DNA from: Actinomadura latina NBRC 106108
GTDB taxonomy: Bacteria > Actinomycetota > Actinomycetes > Streptosporangiales > Streptosporangiaceae
Length of the DNA stretch: 64,000 bases
Reading direction: 5' to 3'
Assembly: GCF_001552195.1 (NCBI RefSeq)
Contig: NZ_BCQS01000001.1
Coordinates: forward strand, 54,929-118,928
The notes under the pieces are model-generated. The model saw only the letters and a list, made by a program, of their open reading frames with translations, was not told the origin of the DNA and made no database searches. Shown piece after piece: positions 9,187-18,344 of the stretch (its first letter is position 1; each line of letters begins with the position of its first letter). A program made the position numbers and the translations under genes.

Positions 9187-10478
9187 CACGGGGCGAGCGT
9201 ACCCACCTGCGCCTTCGGTTGCGAAGGATCCCCCTGAACGGTGTCCGGTTTCACTCGTTTCACCAGCCAGGTGCCGAGGACGGCGATGGACGCCAGCGCG
9301 GCGATCCCGAACGAGTCGCGCAGGACCTGGCCCGCGAATTCCGCTATGGCGGAGTGCTCCGGGCCGATCCAGCCGCGTCCCCACCAGGGCAGCGGCCACA
9401 GGAACATGAACCACGCACCGAGCGCGAGGAGACATCTTCGCGTGTCCCGTCCGTCACCGGCCAAAGCCCCGACGACCGCGATCATCCAGACAAGGTGGTG
9501 GATCCACCCCACCGGGGACAGCACGACGGACAGCAGCCCGACGATCGCGACGCCGCCGAGCAGCAGGCTGGACGCGCCCGGCCCGGTCAGCTCGTCGGCG
9601 GCGAGGGTGGCGCGGCGGGCCCACCTGAAGCCGTAGTAGGCGACGACCAGCGCGAGGACGAGCCAGACGGCCGTCCGGACGGGCCCCTCGTCGAAGATCC
9701 GCGCGACGATGCCGTTGATCGCCTGGTTCGTGGTGCCGTCGACCGCGCCCGTCCGGTCGCCGCCCTGCAGCAGCGCGCCGAACCAGTAGGCGGACGAGTC
9801 GGCGGGCAGCAGCGCGAACCCGGCGAGCGTCGCGGCGGCGGCGGTGAGCACCGCGTTGGCCAGCGCGTCCCGCCGTCCGGTGAGCAGGAAGTAGATCAGG
9901 AAGACGCCCGGCACCAGCTTGATCGCGACGGCCAGGCCGACGAGGGCGCCGCGCGGCCAGCGGGGCGTGCGGGCGCAGCAGTCCGCGAGGCACATGGCGA
10001 GCAGGAACAGCCCGACCTGCCCGAACCGGACCTGGTCGCGGACGGGGTCGAGCCAGGCCATCGCGGCGAACAGCACGCCGGCGGTGAGCGGCGCCCAGCG
10101 GCCCGTCCGGCGGATGAGGTCGCGGAAGGCGTACCAGACCACGATCGCCAGCGACACGTAGATCAGCACGACCCAGGTCCACTGCGCGGCCCGCCAGGGC
10201 AGGAGCGTGAACGGGACGGCGAGCGCGGCGGCGATCGGCGGGTAGGTGAACGGCAGCAGCTGCGGCGGCTGCGTGAGGAAGTCGTACAGCGGCGCGCCGC
10301 GCAGCACGGCGAGCCCGCCCTCCCGGTAGACCTCCAGGTCGACGAGCCGCTGGTCGGGCTCGTTGCCGAGCCACCGGGAGACGATCGGGACGACCGCGAG
10401 CACGGCGACGGCGATACCGGCCAGGAGGAGGAGCCGGCGCAGCCGTCCGCCCCGGGCATCACCGGCCTGTCGCGCCAT
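9186..10478 (-). CDS. GT87-type polyprenyl-phosphomannose mannosyltransferase
   Basis: A 430-residue polytopic membrane protein with roughly ten hydrophobic helices. The first extracellular loop carries a DLEVYREGG motif with the acidic residue typical of GT-C enzymes, followed by PFTYPPIAA. The GLAVAIKLVPGVFLIY segment is characteristic of the DUF2029/GT87 alpha-mannosyltransferases that use polyprenyl-phosphate-mannose to extend cell-wall lipoglycans or glycoproteins. ATG 10478 was chosen; an in-frame GTG lies at 10490. It is divergent from the next gene across 66 bp and translationally coupled to DUF4446 downstream. Confidence 0.82.
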   Translation of the reverse strand: MARQAGDARGGRLRRLLLLAGIAVAVLAVVPIVSRWLGNEPDQRLVDLEVYREGGLAVLRGAPLYDFLTQPPQLLPFTYPPIAAALAVPFTLLPWRAAQWTWVVLIYVSLAIVVWYAFRDLIRRTGRWAPLTAGVLFAAMAWLDPVRDQVRFGQVGLFLLAMCLADCCARTPRWPRGALVGLAVAIKLVPGVFLIYFLLTGRRDALANAVLTAAAATLAGFALLPADSSAYWFGALLQGGDRTGAVDGTTNQAINGIVARIFDEGPVRTAVWLVLALVVAYYGFRWARRATLAADELTGPGASSLLLGGVAIVGLLSVVLSPVGWIHHLVWMIAVVGALAGDGRDTRRCLLALGAWFMFLWPLPWWGRGWIGPEHSAIAEFAGQVLRDSFGIAALASIAVLGTWLVKRVKPDTVQGDPSQPKAQVGTLAP

Positions 10479-10544
10479 GGGATCGTCCACAGCCCGCAGG
10501 ATATGGCCCCTGCACGGTAGTAACGCTCTTGTACCCTGAACGCC

Positions 10545-12761
10545 ATGATGCGCCGGGGACCGAAGATCGCTGTGTTCCTCGCGACCCTCGCCACGGTGCT
10601 GACCGGGGTTCTCGGGTGGTTTCCCGCGCAGGCCGACGCCCGGGCCGCGACCGGACGGGTCGTGATCATCGGGGTGCCGGGGCTGATGTGGAGCGACATC
10701 ACCCGGCAGAACACCCCCGCGCTGTGGGGGCTGACGGCGGAGGGCTCCGCGGCGGGCCTCAGCGTGCGGACGACCCGCGTCAACACCTGCCCCACGGACG
10801 GCTGGCTGACGGTGTCGGCGGGGCAGCGGTCCCGGCTGCCGCACGGCGACTGCGCGCTGCCGTCCGCGCCCATCCTCCCCGGCCAGGACTCCCCGACCGG
10901 CCCGGTGCCGAAGGACGGCGCGATCGCCGCCGGCTGGCCGGCCATCAAGAGCGACAACGCGGGCACCAACTACCACGCCGAGATCGGGCTGCTCGGCGAC
11001 GCCGTCCACAACGCGGGCGGCTGCACGATGGCCGTCGGGCCGGGCGCGGTGTTCGGCGTCGGCAACGGCGGCGGCCGGGTGGACCGCTACGTCGCGTCCC
11101 CCGACAAGGTCACCGCCGCGGACTGGGTGCGATGCCCGCTCGCCGCGGTCGACGTCGACGAACTGTTCCGCGGCTACATCGACGCGGGCGTCGACCCGAA
11201 GGGCGACCAGATCCCGCTGTCGGAGGAGAAGCGCGCCGCCGCCGCGCGCGCCGCCGACCGCCGGGTCTCCCAGGTCGTCACCGGCGTCCCCCAGGGCACG
11301 ACCATCCTGCTGGCGGGGCTGTCCGACATCGGCGTCGACCCGCATCTGCGCGTCGCCATCGCGAAGGGCGACGGGTACGAGCCCGGCTTCATGACGTCCA
11401 GCGCGACCCGGCAGGAGGGCCTGGCCACGCTCACCGACGTCACCGCGACGGCGATGAAGCTGCTCGGGCTGCGGCAGCCGAAGCAGGCCATCGGGTCGGT
11501 GTGGAAGTCGCAGCCGTCGAAGGCGTCCACGCAGGAGCGGGTCGACGCCCTCGTGGACGAGGACGTCGCCGCGCAGGCGATCCGCACCGTGCAGACGTCC
11601 TTCTACTGGGTGCTGTTCGCGACGCAGCTCGTCCTGTACGGGGTCGCGGTGCTCGCGCTGCGGCGCCTCGGCGGCGACCGCCGGTCGCGGGCGCGGATAC
11701 TGGGCGGCACCCGCGTGATAGCGCTGCTGGGCGGGGCGGCGCCGGGCGCGTCGTTCCTCGCCGGGCTGCTGCCGTGGTGGCGGGCCGAGCATCCGACGCC
11801 GGTCCTGATCTGCACGGTGCTGGGCTTCGCCGGGCTGCTGACGGGCGTGGCGCTCGCCGGGCCGTGGCGCCGCTCCGTGGTCGTCCCCGGGCTGGTGATC
11901 ACCGGGGTGACGGGCGTCGTCCTCGCGCTGGACGTGATGACGGGGTCGAACCTCCAGCTCAACACCCTCATGGGCTACACGGCGCTGGTCGCCGGCCGGT
12001 TCTACGGATTCGGCAACCAGGCGTTCTCGCTGTTCGCGGTCGCCGCGATCCTGACGGCGGCGTGGCTGACCGAGTACCCGCTGCGCCGGCGCCGCAAGGA
12101 GATCGCGGTCGGGATCGTCGCCGTGATCGGGGTGTTCGCCGTCCTGGTGGACGGGCTGCCCGCGTTCGGCAGCGACTTCGGCGGCGTGCTCGCGATCGTC
12201 CCGGCGTTCGCCATGCTCGGCCTGATGGTCGCCGGGCAGCGCGTCTCGGCGCTGAGGCTCGGGATCTTCTTCGCGGCCGGCGCGGTGATCGTGCTGTTCA
12301 TCTCCTACCTGAACGCGCGGAGCGCCAACCCGACGCACCTCGGCCGGTTCTGGCAGGACCTCATGGACGGGGACGCCTGGAGCATCGTCACCCGCAAGTT
12401 CAACGCGATGCTGAACAGCCTCGGGTACTGGCCGTACACGCTCGCGGTCGCCGCCGCCGTCGTGTTCCTGTTCTTCGTCCTGGCGCGGCCCACCCGGTGG
12501 CGGGTCTCGCTGCTGCAGGGCGCCTACAAGCACAGCCTGTCGATGCGGCCGGCGCTGATCTGCGCGCTGGCCGTCGGCGTCATCGGCACGCTGGTGAACG
12601 ACTCCGGCGTGGTGATCCTGTCGGTGGCGTTCAGCCTGGCGACCCCGCTGATGCTCGCGGCCGGGCTCCGGTCGCTGGAGATCGACCTGAGGAACGCAGA
12701 CACGCCGCCACCAGCGCCGTCAGAATCGCCAGAAGAGTCCACGGAATCACGGTCGGCCTGA
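10545..12761 (+). CDS. Membrane protein with N-terminal extracytoplasmic phosphatase-like domain
   Basis: 738 residues. A signal-anchor (MMRRGPKIAVFLATLATVLTG, Ala-rich cleavage region) is followed by about 310 residues outside the membrane that begin VVIIGVPGLMWSDI and include LLAGLSDIGVDPHLRVAI. That arrangement recalls alkaline-phosphatase/sulfatase-fold proteins, although no full metal site is evident. From about residue 340 onward there are about ten membrane helices. The C-terminus is short and Pro/Ser/Glu-rich. Homologues are known as hypothetical proteins beside mannosyltransferases in actinomycetes, so a cell-envelope polysaccharide role is plausible inference. Its last 131 bp overlap the convergent MptB-like gene. 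Confidence 0.72.
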   Translation: MMRRGPKIAVFLATLATVLTGVLGWFPAQADARAATGRVVIIGVPGLMWSDITRQNTPALWGLTAEGSAAGLSVRTTRVNTCPTDGWLTVSAGQRSRLPHGDCALPSAPILPGQDSPTGPVPKDGAIAAGWPAIKSDNAGTNYHAEIGLLGDAVHNAGGCTMAVGPGAVFGVGNGGGRVDRYVASPDKVTAADWVRCPLAAVDVDELFRGYIDAGVDPKGDQIPLSEEKRAAAARAADRRVSQVVTGVPQGTTILLAGLSDIGVDPHLRVAIAKGDGYEPGFMTSSATRQEGLATLTDVTATAMKLLGLRQPKQAIGSVWKSQPSKASTQERVDALVDEDVAAQAIRTVQTSFYWVLFATQLVLYGVAVLALRRLGGDRRSRARILGGTRVIALLGGAAPGASFLAGLLPWWRAEHPTPVLICTVLGFAGLLTGVALAGPWRRSVVVPGLVITGVTGVVLALDVMTGSNLQLNTLMGYTALVAGRFYGFGNQAFSLFAVAAILTAAWLTEYPLRRRRKEIAVGIVAVIGVFAVLVDGLPAFGSDFGGVLAIVPAFAMLGLMVAGQRVSALRLGIFFAAGAVIVLFISYLNARSANPTHLGRFWQDLMDGDAWSIVTRKFNAMLNSLGYWPYTLAVAAAVVFLFFVLARPTRWRVSLLQGAYKHSLSMRPALICALAVGVIGTLVNDSGVVILSVAFSLATPLMLAAGLRSLEIDLRNADTPPPAPSESPEESTESRSA

Positions 12762-14103
12762 CGACGGTGAACAGCCACTCCAGGTCGTCCGGCAGCCGGA
12801 TGCGGGCGGGGGCGCGGGCCGGCAGGTAGGCGAGGCTGAGGGCCGCGGTGTGGGCGAGCAGGATCCAGTCGATGCGCGTCCAGGGGAGCAGTGCCAGCAG
12901 CGCCCAGCCGAAGCCGTCGTACCAGGGCAGCGCGTAGGGCGCGACGAGCAGCCAGGCGAGGACGAACGCGACGGCGAAGCGCTGGTGCTCCTCCGCGTCG
13001 ACTCTGGGGAGCGCCCGGACGAGCAGCAGGAACAGTGCCAGCCCGAGCAGCATCGCGCCCATCTTGATGATGTCGCGCTGCGAGCCGCGTCCGAGCGACT
13101 CGTCCAGCAGATGCCAGGGAGTCGCGAACGACACCATGTTGCTCGCCTCGCGGACCTGGTCGAGCGCGTGCGGCCCGGCGAGGACGTAGGAGATCACCGT
13201 GACGGCCGCGCCGCCGGCGGCCAGCGCGGCCAGGCGGCCGAGCGACCGCCACCGCCGCTCGCGGAGCAGCGCCCAGGCGGGCCCGCCGGCGACGAGCGCG
13301 GCCGGAAGCTTGATCGCCGTGCCGACCCCGGCGAGGGCGCCGGCGGCCAGGGCGCGCACCCATCCGGCCCGCCGCCCGAACACGGCCAGGGCGGCGACCA
13401 TCGGCGCGATCGCCAGGACGTCGTTGTGCGCGCCCGCGACCAGGTGGAACAGCACCAGCGGGTTGCACGTCCACAGCAGCGCGGTGCGGAGCCGCCGCTC
13501 CCCGGTCCTGGACGCCCGGTAGAGGATGAGCGCCGTCACCGCGAACGCGAGCACGTTCGCGACCGACATGACGAACACGGTCAGCCGGACGGAGCCGTCG
13601 CCGATCCACGCGGCCAGCGCCTGCTCGCCGGTCGCGAGCGGCCCGTAGACCGACGGCGTCGTCCGCCACTCCTCCGGCGCCCCGGCGACCGGGTCCCTCG
13701 ACAGGTCGTCGGCGCTGGTCACGTACGGGTCGTGGCCCGTCGCCGCCATGCGCCCGTACGAGGCGTAGTTCAGGTGGTCGGTGGACCCGACCGGCGGCAT
13801 GCACATGAACGCGACCGCCGCCAGCAGCCCGGCGATCACCAGCGGCAGCGCCGGGACGCGCCAGCCCTTCCGGACGGCGGCGAAGCACAGCCCGAGCCCC
13901 GCGGTGCTCGCGACGATCCCCGCGACGACCAGCCCGATCACCAGGTACGGCGACGGATGGACGACGAGCGAGTACGGCGGCTGGCCGCGCGAGCCCTCCA
14001 GATCCGGCTCGAACACCGACGGGCCCAGCAGGGCGGTGCCGAGGAAGCAGGCGATGCCGACCCCGATGCCCCACAGCCCGCCCGTCCCGAGACGACGGGT
14101 CAC
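12631..14103 (-). CDS. MptB-like alpha-1,6-mannosyltransferase (GT-C membrane enzyme)
   Basis: A 490-residue polytopic protein with about twelve hydrophobic segments. After the first helix an external loop holds GSTDHLNYASYGRMAATGHDPY, the acidic-residue loop of the polyprenol-phosphomannose-dependent MptA/MptB group. LLWTCNPLVLFHLVAGAHND and VGTAIKLPAALVAGGPAWAL are further family signatures. These enzymes build alpha-1,6-mannan backbones of lipomannan-like polymers. The GTG start overlaps the stop of the upstream GT2 gene by 4 bp (GTGA at 14100-14103), implying one operon. The 3' end overlaps the opposite-strand gene ending at 12761. Confidence 0.82.
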   Translation of the reverse strand: MTRRLGTGGLWGIGVGIACFLGTALLGPSVFEPDLEGSRGQPPYSLVVHPSPYLVIGLVVAGIVASTAGLGLCFAAVRKGWRVPALPLVIAGLLAAVAFMCMPPVGSTDHLNYASYGRMAATGHDPYVTSADDLSRDPVAGAPEEWRTTPSVYGPLATGEQALAAWIGDGSVRLTVFVMSVANVLAFAVTALILYRASRTGERRLRTALLWTCNPLVLFHLVAGAHNDVLAIAPMVAALAVFGRRAGWVRALAAGALAGVGTAIKLPAALVAGGPAWALLRERRWRSLGRLAALAAGGAAVTVISYVLAGPHALDQVREASNMVSFATPWHLLDESLGRGSQRDIIKMGAMLLGLALFLLLVRALPRVDAEEHQRFAVAFVLAWLLVAPYALPWYDGFGWALLALLPWTRIDWILLAHTAALSLAYLPARAPARIRLPDDLEWLFTVVRPTVIPWTLLAILTALVAACLRSSGRSPATGARPRASAGSPG

Positions 14104-14843
14104 CGGCGGCTGCCGCGCAGCCGGCCCAGCCGCCGCGCCACCGCCGGCTCGCGGACGGCGAGCGCCCTCGCCACGTCCCGGAACTGCCGGCCGCGGTGCA
14201 GCTGGGCGCGCCAGTCGGTGCCGGTGGCGCGGTGCGCGAGCGGCACCTCGACCTCCCGCACCCGGAACCCCTGCCGCAGCAGGTCGATGGTGAGCGCCGT
14301 CTCGACGCCGAACCCGGCGGCGAGCGGCAGCGCCGCGTCGAACGCGGCCCGGGTCAGGCAGCGCTGCCCGTTGAGCGGCGCGTCCGGCTCCCAGCCGGTG
14401 GCGCGGCGGATCCCCTCGCGGGACAGCCGGACGACGAACCCGTGCCCGCCGAGCTTCACCGTCGTGGTGAACACCGCGATCGTCATGTCGGCGTCACCGG
14501 CCCGGACGGGTGCGACGAGCGGTGCGGCCTCGCGGGCGGTCTCGGCGAGGTCGGCGTCGAGGAAGAGCAGGTGGCGGGGCCGATCGCGGCCCTCGGCGTC
14601 CAGCCCGTCCAGGAGCCGGGCCGCCTCGGCGCCGGTCTCCATCGCGGCGCCCTTGCCGCGGTTGCGGCTGTGCCGCACGACCCGCGCCCCGGCCTCGCGG
14701 GCCGCCCGCCCGGTGCCGTCGGACGAGCCGTCGTCGACCACCACGACGAGGTCGGCGCCGGGAAGCTCCTGCGCGGCCTTGACCGTGGCCGCGATGCGGT
14801 CGGCTTCGTCCTTGGCCGGGATGATCACCGCTACGTCGTGCAT
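14100..14843 (-). CDS. Family 2 glycosyltransferase
   Basis: A 247-residue GT2/GT81-like glycosyltransferase. The nucleotide-sugar site is read from VAVIIPAKDEADRI, VVVVDDGSSDGT and the LFLDADL metal-binding motif. RNRGKGAAMETGAEAA resembles the dolichyl-phosphate glucose/mannose synthase and glucosyl-3-phosphoglycerate synthase group. No membrane helix is present, so it acts on the cytosolic face. Overlap with the MptB-like gene suggests that it supplies a lipid-linked or activated sugar to the same pathway; that link is inference. ATG 14843. Confidence 0.82.
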   Translation of the reverse strand: MHDVAVIIPAKDEADRIAATVKAAQELPGADLVVVVDDGSSDGTGRAAREAGARVVRHSRNRGKGAAMETGAEAARLLDGLDAEGRDRPRHLLFLDADLAETAREAAPLVAPVRAGDADMTIAVFTTTVKLGGHGFVVRLSREGIRRATGWEPDAPLNGQRCLTRAAFDAALPLAAGFGVETALTIDLLRQGFRVREVEVPLAHRATGTDWRAQLHRGRQFRDVARALAVREPAVARRLGRLRGSRR

Positions 14844-14976
14844 ATCCGCGATGGTAGTCCGGGACGGGCGTGCGGGGTGGAATGCCGCCGCGAACCGTTA
14901 CCGGCGCGCCGACGCGGCGACCCCCGGGGTTCACCCGCAGGCCGCCGTCCGATCGGACGGTCCGGTCGCCGGCGGT

Positions 14977-15312
14977 TCAGCCAGCGTCCAGGACCGGTGC
15001 CTTCTCCGTGACGGTGAAGACGGTGTCGAGCCCGGTGACCTGCAGGATCCGCCGGACGGCCGGGCGCGGGGCGGCGAGCTCCAGCGAGCCGCCCTGCTCC
15101 TTGAGCCGCTTCATGGCCGACAGCAGCACGTTCATGCCCGTCGAGTCGCAGAACTCGACGCCGCTCAGGTCGACCACGATGAGGGTCGCCTGCTCGCGGA
15201 GCAGCCCCGCGAGGGCCGCCTGCAGCCTGGGCGCGGTGTACAGGTCCAGTTCGCCGGTCGCCGTAACGACGGCGTGACCTCCTTGAGACGCGGTCGAGAC
15301 ATTTAGCTCCAC
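14977..15312 (-). CDS. Anti-sigma factor antagonist (STAS domain, BldG-like)
   Basis: A 111-residue single STAS domain. It begins VELNVSTASQGGHAVVTATG, which lines up with the start of Streptomyces BldG, so GTG 15312 was selected over GTG 15321. The conserved phosphorylatable serine is in VEFCDSTGMNVLL. Unphosphorylated STAS proteins of this type sequester an RsbW-like anti-sigma kinase and free a SigB/SigF-type factor. No cognate kinase is adjacent here, although anti-sigma-type ATPases are encoded at 25.1 and 56.2 kb. It is monocistronic by spacing. Confidence 0.87.
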   Translation of the reverse strand: MELNVSTASQGGHAVVTATGELDLYTAPRLQAALAGLLREQATLIVVDLSGVEFCDSTGMNVLLSAMKRLKEQGGSLELAAPRPAVRRILQVTGLDTVFTVTEKAPVLDAG

Positions 15313-15541
15313 GTCCGGCACACTATCTCGCGAACGGCCCCGGGGCCAGGCTGTCCGCCAACTCCCCTGCGCCATGGGCGTTTCCGGGGCGTGTCGCCGC
15401 CTTGCCAGCCCCGTACGCTTTGATTACTACAGACGGTATTGTCCTGATTTCAGGTGCCGACGGCGTGTTCCCAGCCGGGTGTTCTCCACGGTTCGCGCCG
15501 CACGGGGGCCCGGAGTGAGAGAGGCTGAGCGGGTGCAACAC

Positions 15542-15898
15542 ATGGCCGATCCGAGAGAGACGCGGCTGCGCGAACGCCTGGAGACGATCCGGGCGCGCTC
15601 GGCGAAGTCCAGCTCGTGGCGGACGTCCACCCAGGTGCTGTCCCGCCTGGTCAACCGCAACGGCTTCATCCCCATCAGGACGCGCCTGTCCCGCGAGGAC
15701 CTCGCCTTCCTCGCCGGTGCCCGGGAGGAGGTCATCGCCTTCGCCGACCTCGGCGCCCGGCTGCTCGACCTGCACCGCGCGCAGGAGTCCGGCGGCATCA
15801 CCAGCGACCCGGACCGGCCCATCCGGCGCTGCCGGGCCTGCATGTCGCGCTGGCCCTGCCCCACCTTCCGGATGATCTCCGAATCCCTCGACCCCTAG
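15542..15898 (+). CDS. Conserved small actinobacterial protein with C-terminal Cys motif
   Basis: 118 residues from ATG 15542 (GTG 15533 also possible). The N-terminal half is basic and helical (RETRLRERLETIRARS); the central part reads RLSREDLAFLAGAREEVIAF. The C-terminus carries RRCRACMSRWPCPTFRMI, with three cysteines that could form a metal or redox site. Small proteins with this Cys-containing tail are widespread in Streptomyces and relatives without assigned function (recalled). It is divergent from the STAS gene across a 230-bp, relatively AT-rich intergenic region (15400-15460) that probably carries promoters for both. Confidence 0.7.
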   Translation: MADPRETRLRERLETIRARSAKSSSWRTSTQVLSRLVNRNGFIPIRTRLSREDLAFLAGAREEVIAFADLGARLLDLHRAQESGGITSDPDRPIRRCRACMSRWPCPTFRMISESLDP

Positions 15899-15989
15899 CC
15901 TCTTCGGCGTCCAGCCGCCTCACCATGCCCGCCTCACCATGCCCGCACGCCCCGCCGCCGCACCCGCACGCCCGGCCCGCATGGGGGCG

Positions 15990-17120
15990 CTAGGCGGTGA
16001 GCGGGAGGCGGACCTCGAAGCGGCAGCCGGGGCCGTCGTTGGCGACGCCGATCCGCCCGGCGTGGGCCTCCACGATCCCCCGCGCGATGGCGAGGCCGAG
16101 GCCCGCGCCGCCGCCCGGAGTGCGGGCGGCCCCTCCGGCGGTGGCGCCGCGGAAGGCCACGTCGAACACGCGCGGCAGGTCGTCCTCGGGGATGCCGCCG
16201 CACCCGTCGGCCACCGTCACCCGCGCCTCCCCGCCGCTGACCTCGGCGATGATCTCGACGGCGCCGTCGCTCGGCGTGTGCCGGATCGCGTTGACCACCA
16301 GGTTGCGGAGCGCGCGGCCCAGCTCCCCCGCGTCGACCCGCACGGGCAGGCCCTCCCGGACGTCGCCGTGCAGCCGCACCCCCTTGGCCCGGGCGAGGGC
16401 CTCGGTGCCGGCGACCGCGTCCGCGACCAGGTCCGCGAGGCCGACGCGTGCACGGGACAGCCGCAGCGCGCCCGCGTGGATCCGGGACAGCTCGAACAGG
16501 TCGTCCACCATCTCCGTGAGCCGCTCGGCCTCGACCCGGATGCGGCCGTGGTAGCGCTGGACGGTGCCCTGATCGGCGACGACCTCGTCCTCCAGGGCCT
16601 CGGCCATCGCGCGCAGGCCGGCCAGCGGGGTGCGCAGGTCGTGGCTCACCCAGGCGACCAGCTCGCGGCGGCTCGCCTCAAGGGCCTGCTCGCGCGCGTG
16701 GGACGCGGCCAGCCGGTCGTAGGCGGCCTCCAGCTCCCGGGACAGCTCGGCCAGTTCGGCGGGCAGGCGCGCGGCGGGCGGCCGGAACCGGTCCGCGCGG
16801 ACGGCCTCCACGAGCGTCCGGTTCGCGGCCACCAGGCGGCGGCCGAGCAGGACCGACACCGCCATCGCGACCACGCCGGCGGACGTCACCACCGCGAGCA
16901 CGACCGCCCGGTCATGCTCGTTCAGCACCATCATGAACGAGATCACGAGGATGCCGGAGATCGTCGCCAGCACCGTCGCCACGCCCACGACGGTCAACTG
17001 GGTCGCGACCGAGCGTCCGCGCAGCCGGAACAGGGCGCCGAGCGCCACCGCCGCGACGGTGAACGCGGCGAGCACCGAGTAGAAGACGACCCACAGGAGG
17101 TCCTCGAAGGGGATCATCAT
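15990..17120 (-). CDS. Sensor histidine kinase
   Basis: 376 residues. Two or three N-terminal membrane helices (about residues 5-90) are followed by a linker and dimerisation domain with the H-box SHDLRTPLAGLRAMAE. The ATPase has N-box LVVNAIRHTP, G1 DGCGGIPEDD, and G2 GGGAGLGLAIARGI. It autophosphorylates on the H-box histidine and passes phosphate to the adjacent response regulator, whose stop codon overlaps this start (ATGA at 17117-17120). The extracellular loop between helices is very short, so the signal may be sensed in or near the membrane. The stimulus is unknown. Confidence 0.9.
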   Translation of the reverse strand: MMIPFEDLLWVVFYSVLAAFTVAAVALGALFRLRGRSVATQLTVVGVATVLATISGILVISFMMVLNEHDRAVVLAVVTSAGVVAMAVSVLLGRRLVAANRTLVEAVRADRFRPPAARLPAELAELSRELEAAYDRLAASHAREQALEASRRELVAWVSHDLRTPLAGLRAMAEALEDEVVADQGTVQRYHGRIRVEAERLTEMVDDLFELSRIHAGALRLSRARVGLADLVADAVAGTEALARAKGVRLHGDVREGLPVRVDAGELGRALRNLVVNAIRHTPSDGAVEIIAEVSGGEARVTVADGCGGIPEDDLPRVFDVAFRGATAGGAARTPGGGAGLGLAIARGIVEAHAGRIGVANDGPGCRFEVRLPLTA

Positions 17121-17839
17121 GCTTCGTCCCGGATGGGCTCGTACCGGTAGCCGACGCCCCACACGGTGACGATGCGGCGCGGGGCGGTCGGGTCGTCCTC
17201 GATCTTCTCGCGCAGCCGCCGGACGTGGACGGTGACCGTGGACGAGTCGCCGAACGTCCAGTCCCAGACCCGTTCGAGCAGCTCGTCGCGGGTGAACGCG
17301 CGCCTCGGGTGGCGCATGAGGAACGCCAGCAGGTCGAACTCGCGGGACGTGAGCGCGAGCCGCTCGCCCTGCTGCCCGGGGCGGCGGCGATGCGCCTCGT
17401 GCGCGCTGACGTCCACCACCAGATCGCCGTCGCGCAGCGGCCCGGACGACCCGGTCGGGACGAGCGCGCCGCGCGCCCGGCGCAGCACCGACCGCACGCG
17501 AAGCGCCAGTTCGCGCGGGCTGAACGGCTTCGTCACGTAGTCGTCGGCGCCGGTCTCCAGCCCGACGAGCCGGTCGGTCTCCGCGCCGAGCGCCGTCAGC
17601 ATGACGATCGGCACGGTCGAGGTCTCGCGCAGCCTCCGGCAGACCTCCAGGCCGTCCATGCCGGGCAGCATCAGGTCGAGGACGACGAGGTCGGGCGGCT
17701 GGTCGAGCGCCCTGCGCAGCGCGGTCGGGCCGTCGGCCACGCAGACCACCTCGTGCCCGTCGCGGGCCAGGTAGCGGGCGACGACCTCGGCCACCGTCGG
17801 ATCGTCGTCGACCACCAGGACGCGTCCGGCGGGGGTCAC
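17117..17839 (-). CDS. OmpR/PhoB-family response regulator
   Basis: 240 residues from GTG 17839, which has GGGGGTG about 7 bases upstream; GTG codons at 17848 and 17854 are alternatives. The receiver domain has the acidic pocket VVDDDP, phospho-acceptor Asp in LVVLDLMLPGMDGLEV, Thr in MLTALG and Lys in VTKPFSPRELALRV. The C-terminal winged helix (LTSREFDLLAFLMRHPRRAF, VHVRRLREKIEDDP) binds DNA. It is translated together with the kinase at 15990-17120. Targets are unknown. Confidence 0.92.
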   Translation of the reverse strand: MTPAGRVLVVDDDPTVAEVVARYLARDGHEVVCVADGPTALRRALDQPPDLVVLDLMLPGMDGLEVCRRLRETSTVPIVMLTALGAETDRLVGLETGADDYVTKPFSPRELALRVRSVLRRARGALVPTGSSGPLRDGDLVVDVSAHEAHRRRPGQQGERLALTSREFDLLAFLMRHPRRAFTRDELLERVWDWTFGDSSTVTVHVRRLREKIEDDPTAPRRIVTVWGVGYRYEPIRDEA

Positions 17840-18086
17840 GGAGTTCACCCCCACACGCTAAGCGGCTCCCGGCGCCGCCGCTCCCTCCCGTCACCACCCT
17901 GTAAGGAATGCGCCCCTGACCCGCACGACCTGCGAGCGGCTGATCGCCGATGCACCGTCCGGGCGGCCCTGGGGCGGCTCAGGGTCCGGGGCCGGGGGAC
18001 GTCAGGGTCGGATCCGCCGTGCGGTGGGGGTCTGAGTCGTTCGGAAGGGTGATGTGCTTCGTGGGGAGGGCGCATACGGTGGGGGC

Positions 18087-18257
18087 ATGGGTAAGACGAT
18101 CCTGACCATCATCGGCGTGGTGCTCGCGGTGTGGCTCGCGATGACCGTCGTCGGCGCCATCATCTCGATGCTGAAGTTCTTCTTCTTCATCGGACTCGTC
18201 GCCGTCATCGTGGTACTCGCTGTGACCGCCGTGTCCAAGATGTCCAAAAGCCGGTAG
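18087..18257 (+). CDS. Small two-helix membrane protein (56 aa)
   Basis: 56 residues from ATG 18087 with GGTGGGGGC upstream. Two hydrophobic stretches (ILTIIGVVLAVWLAMTVVGA and FFFFIGLVAVIVVLAVTAV) are separated by a short MLK turn, and the C-terminus is basic (SKMSKSR), predicting a hairpin with both ends in the cytosol. Short proteins of this design are common in actinomycetes upstream of metabolic genes. No function is known. It lies 87 bp upstream of the acyl-CoA ligase on the same strand. Confidence 0.72.
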   Translation: MGKTILTIIGVVLAVWLAMTVVGAIISMLKFFFFIGLVAVIVVLAVTAVSKMSKSR

Positions 18258-18344
18258 GCAAGCAGCTCATCCCCCTTGCGGGGCGTCGCCGGTGACCGCA
18301 TGATGCCGGATAACCAGGCGGTCATCGGCGAAGGGACAATAATC

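Noticed and set aside
9186..12533. Very long minus-strand frame of 1115 codons
   Set aside because: Only the last 430 codons (from 10478) have membrane-enzyme coding quality. The upstream part is Arg/Gly/Asp-rich antisense of the plus-strand gene at 10545-12761.
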